From the NCBI RefSeq assembly GCF_019599275.1, contig NZ_JAHZTD010000007.1, positions 1 to 64,000 of the forward strand: a stretch of 64,000 nucleotides of DNA. Direction: 5' to 3'. Under the pieces are notes generated by a model. It saw only the letters and a list, made by a program, of their open reading frames with translations. It was not told the DNA's origin and did not search any database. Position numbers and translations under genes: made by a program. Source of the DNA: Hymenobacter sp. HSC-4F20 (lineage in GTDB: Bacteria; Bacteroidota; Bacteroidia; Cytophagales; Hymenobacteraceae). Positions 62,310 through 64,000 of the stretch are shown piece by piece; the first letter of the stretch is position 1; each line of letters opens with the position of its first letter.

Positions 62310-62733
62310 CATTGCTTGGATAGGGGCCTTTCCAGCTGGTACCTGCTAGCCTCTATTTAAGGAGCACTGCTGGTAGCCCGAGCCCTATCCGGCGTGGAAC
62401 CCGTAGTCACGCCCAGCCACCTATCCGATGGCAGCTCATCCGGCTTGTCTGGCTTCCTGCCTCTGAGCCAGCTCTAGCTGCTCCCGTCGGCCCCACGCCT
62501 TGCGCCTTTCTTGCGGCTGCTAGTAAGCTCGCGGGCTTACTGGCAGCCTTACCGGCGGGCTGTTCGCTCATGCACGTACCCACCAGGGCCGGCAACGGAG
62601 TTCATCCCGCTGAGCCTAGCCGCTTGCTGTGGCCTTTGCTCACGTGCCGGACTAGTTCTGAGCAGGTAGCAGGGCGTGTGATAGTAGAGCTACCGGCTGC
62701 AGTGCGGGGTTCGGGTGATGCTTGTGCTGGCCG
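62310..62733. other. Intergenic, no gene recognised
   Basis: The 420 bases between the terminator and the stop of the DUF2264 gene contain no supportable coding region, repeat or strong hairpin. The leftward gene should end here, but no clear terminator for it was seen. Confidence 0.45.
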
Positions 62734-64000
62734 CTAGTACTGCACAACTTTGCGCGTGCCGTCGGCGAAGGTAATCTGTACGCGGTTGGTCTGAGCGGTA
62801 TAAATCAGCCGTTTTACGGGTACCAACTCGTCGGGCCGCCATTGTTCACCAGCTTTTTTCCACAAGAGCAGCGTAGCCAGCACCGGGCCCGGCGTCAGCT
62901 GGCCCATGGCGTTGAGCACCGTGCTTTGCGCGCTGGCCGGGTGCAGGCCTTGTGCGTCCACGGCTTCGGCCCGCTGCCAGCCCTGCAATGGCACCAGCGC
63001 CAACTGATACTCGCCGTTGCTGATCAGGTACACCGTGCGGCCCTTTACCTTGCGGACTTCGCGCCGGATCGGCTGACCGCCTATCTGCGGCAGGGCGTAG
63101 TGGCCCAGGCGAATGGCTGCATCTTCGGTGCTGGCGGTGCGGTCAATGCGCAGGATGCCGTTGGGCAAGGGCAGGTCGGCCAGGTCAAGCCTGATGTTGC
63201 GGTTGCTCTCCAGCTCCGCCCGGCGGTAGTACACACCGTCCGCAAACTTTTGAAAGGTAAACAGGCGCAGGGGCTCCCACTGCTGCTCCTTATTGCGGAT
63301 GACATAGTTCATGGCCACCTCGCCCTGGGGTCCGTCGGCCTGCCAGGGGAAGGCACTGTTGTAGCTCAGACGGTTGTAGCCCTCATTGCCACGGTAGGGG
63401 TCAGTGCTGCCCCGGTCAGACGCGGTACGGATTTCGGCCGCGCCACTGTTGGGGTAGTTGGTGACGAGAATGTGGGGGCCGGGTTCGAACGTATTGAATA
63501 CGGTGCCGGGTGCCAGCTCCTTTTCCCAGGGCCCCTCGTTTTCGGTTGCCGTCCAGAAGGGGCTGTCGGCCGGTACCAGCAGCCCCAGGAACGCCTTGGC
63601 CATCCAGTATACGCTACCCCGGCAGCTGTAGGACTGCACGGCCGGCTCAAACGCTCCATAGAAGCCCAGCGTGGGCACGTTGTCCTGCAAAAAGTCGGGG
63701 TTTTGCAGAAACTGTAGCAGGCTCCCCGAGGCAATGCGCCGCATCCAGCCGAAGTTAGTCCCGGCCTCAGGCCGCAGCCCCAGCAGCGGAAACGGCACCA
63801 CCGCCCCGAAACGGTAGCTGATACTGCGCCCCCACATAATCATGTGCCCGTTGCGGCCGAACATATAGGGGTAGGTGTCGCGTAGGGGCGCGAAGTTGGC
63901 CGTGAGCTGCTGGGCTACCTCGGGGTAATGCTCCCGCCCGAAGTATTCTGCCCACAGCCGGCCGTACATCTGAAACGCCCACATGCTGTAGTAGTCGAAA
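62734..64000 (-). CDS. DUF2264 family protein, 5' end cut by window edge
   Basis: About 422 codons of the C-terminal part are present; the frame stays open through the right edge (FDYYSMWAFQMYGRLWAEYF), so the start is outside. Marks of DUF2264 (PF10022) include MFGRNGHMIMWGRSISYRFG, GRSISYR, SCRGSVYWMAKAFLGLLVP and FWTATENEGPW, typical of an (alpha/alpha)6-barrel-like carbohydrate-active protein. The family occurs in glycan-utilisation loci, and many members lie next to rhamnogalacturonan or sulfated-glycan genes. Substrate unknown. Transcribed leftward, toward the SusCD operon. Confidence 0.88.
   Translation of the reverse strand, partial: FDYYSMWAFQMYGRLWAEYFGREHYPEVAQQLTANFAPLRDTYPYMFGRNGHMIMWGRSISYRFGAVVPFPLLGLRPEAGTNFGWMRRIASGSLLQFLQNPDFLQDNVPTLGFYGAFEPAVQSYSCRGSVYWMAKAFLGLLVPADSPFWTATENEGPWEKELAPGTVFNTFEPGPHILVTNYPNSGAAEIRTASDRGSTDPYRGNEGYNRLSYNSAFPWQADGPQGEVAMNYVIRNKEQQWEPLRLFTFQKFADGVYYRRAELESNRNIRLDLADLPLPNGILRIDRTASTEDAAIRLGHYALPQIGGQPIRREVRKVKGRTVYLISNGEYQLALVPLQGWQRAEAVDAQGLHPASAQSTVLNAMGQLTPGPVLATLLLWKKAGEQWRPDELVPVKRLIYTAQTNRVQITFADGTRKVVQY

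Overview
The window is high-GC DNA from a member of the Bacteroidota. SusC/SusD pairs, FecR-type anti-sigma factors, a T9SS-type C-terminal sorting domain, a PafA-type phosphatase and Rep_3/iteron replication all point there. The overall flavour suggests Cytophagales close to Hymenobacter, which is an inference from gene content and GC. A complete replication and partition module (22-bp iterons, Rep_3 initiator, short ParA plus ribbon-helix-helix partner, AGGTGTA repeats) sits at 15.3-18.7 kb. The DNA is therefore probably a large plasmid or chromid, or carries an integrated one.

Region by region. (1) 1-458 is the trailer end of a CRISPR array; no cas gene is in the window. (2) 791-6026 is bounded by 38-bp inverted repeats starting GGGG, as in Tn3-family transposons, with near-matching 5-bp flanks. 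Resolvase and transposase are reduced to fragments at the ends. Between them lie an ECF sigma factor, a zinc-binding-type anti-sigma factor, two small envelope proteins and an outer-membrane beta-barrel receptor. Two identical promoter-like sites suggest that the sigma factor controls its own operon. (3) 6998-~14990 looks like a second decayed element in the opposite orientation: the same terminal repeat and transposase scar on its left, a resolvase pseudogene on its right. It carries a MacB-type exporter operon (fusion protein, ATPase, permease) divergent from an NtrC-type regulator and histidine kinase. A DUF6896-like gene lies between the two elements. (4) 15.3-18.7 kb is the replicon module.

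(5) 19.3-40.9 kb is a polysaccharide-utilisation locus whose enzymes fit N-glycan catabolism. GH18 would cut the chitobiose core, SusCD import the glycan, GH92 and GH125 remove alpha-mannose, GH2 cut the beta-mannosyl core and GH20 release GlcNAc. A ROK kinase and a NagB fused to a PIG-L deacetylase would feed the amino sugar into glycolysis. A LacI-type regulator and a GntP-family permease accompany them. (6) 41-46.8 kb holds small unknown genes, an LpxH-like phosphoesterase with a glycosyltransferase, and a GH1 beta-glucosidase. (7) 46.9-62.3 kb is rich in phosphate genes: a choice-of-anchor I protein, PhoD, a Na/Pi cotransporter-like protein, an ECF sigma factor, PafA, FecR, a SusC with STN domain, SusD and a lipoprotein with an H-E-N-D-L-E motif. 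pafA and fecR share a 57-bp promoter-like block, which ties phosphatase and uptake system to one signal. (8) The right edge cuts a DUF2264 gene.

All functions are read from sequence motifs and remembered family features; no database search was run.
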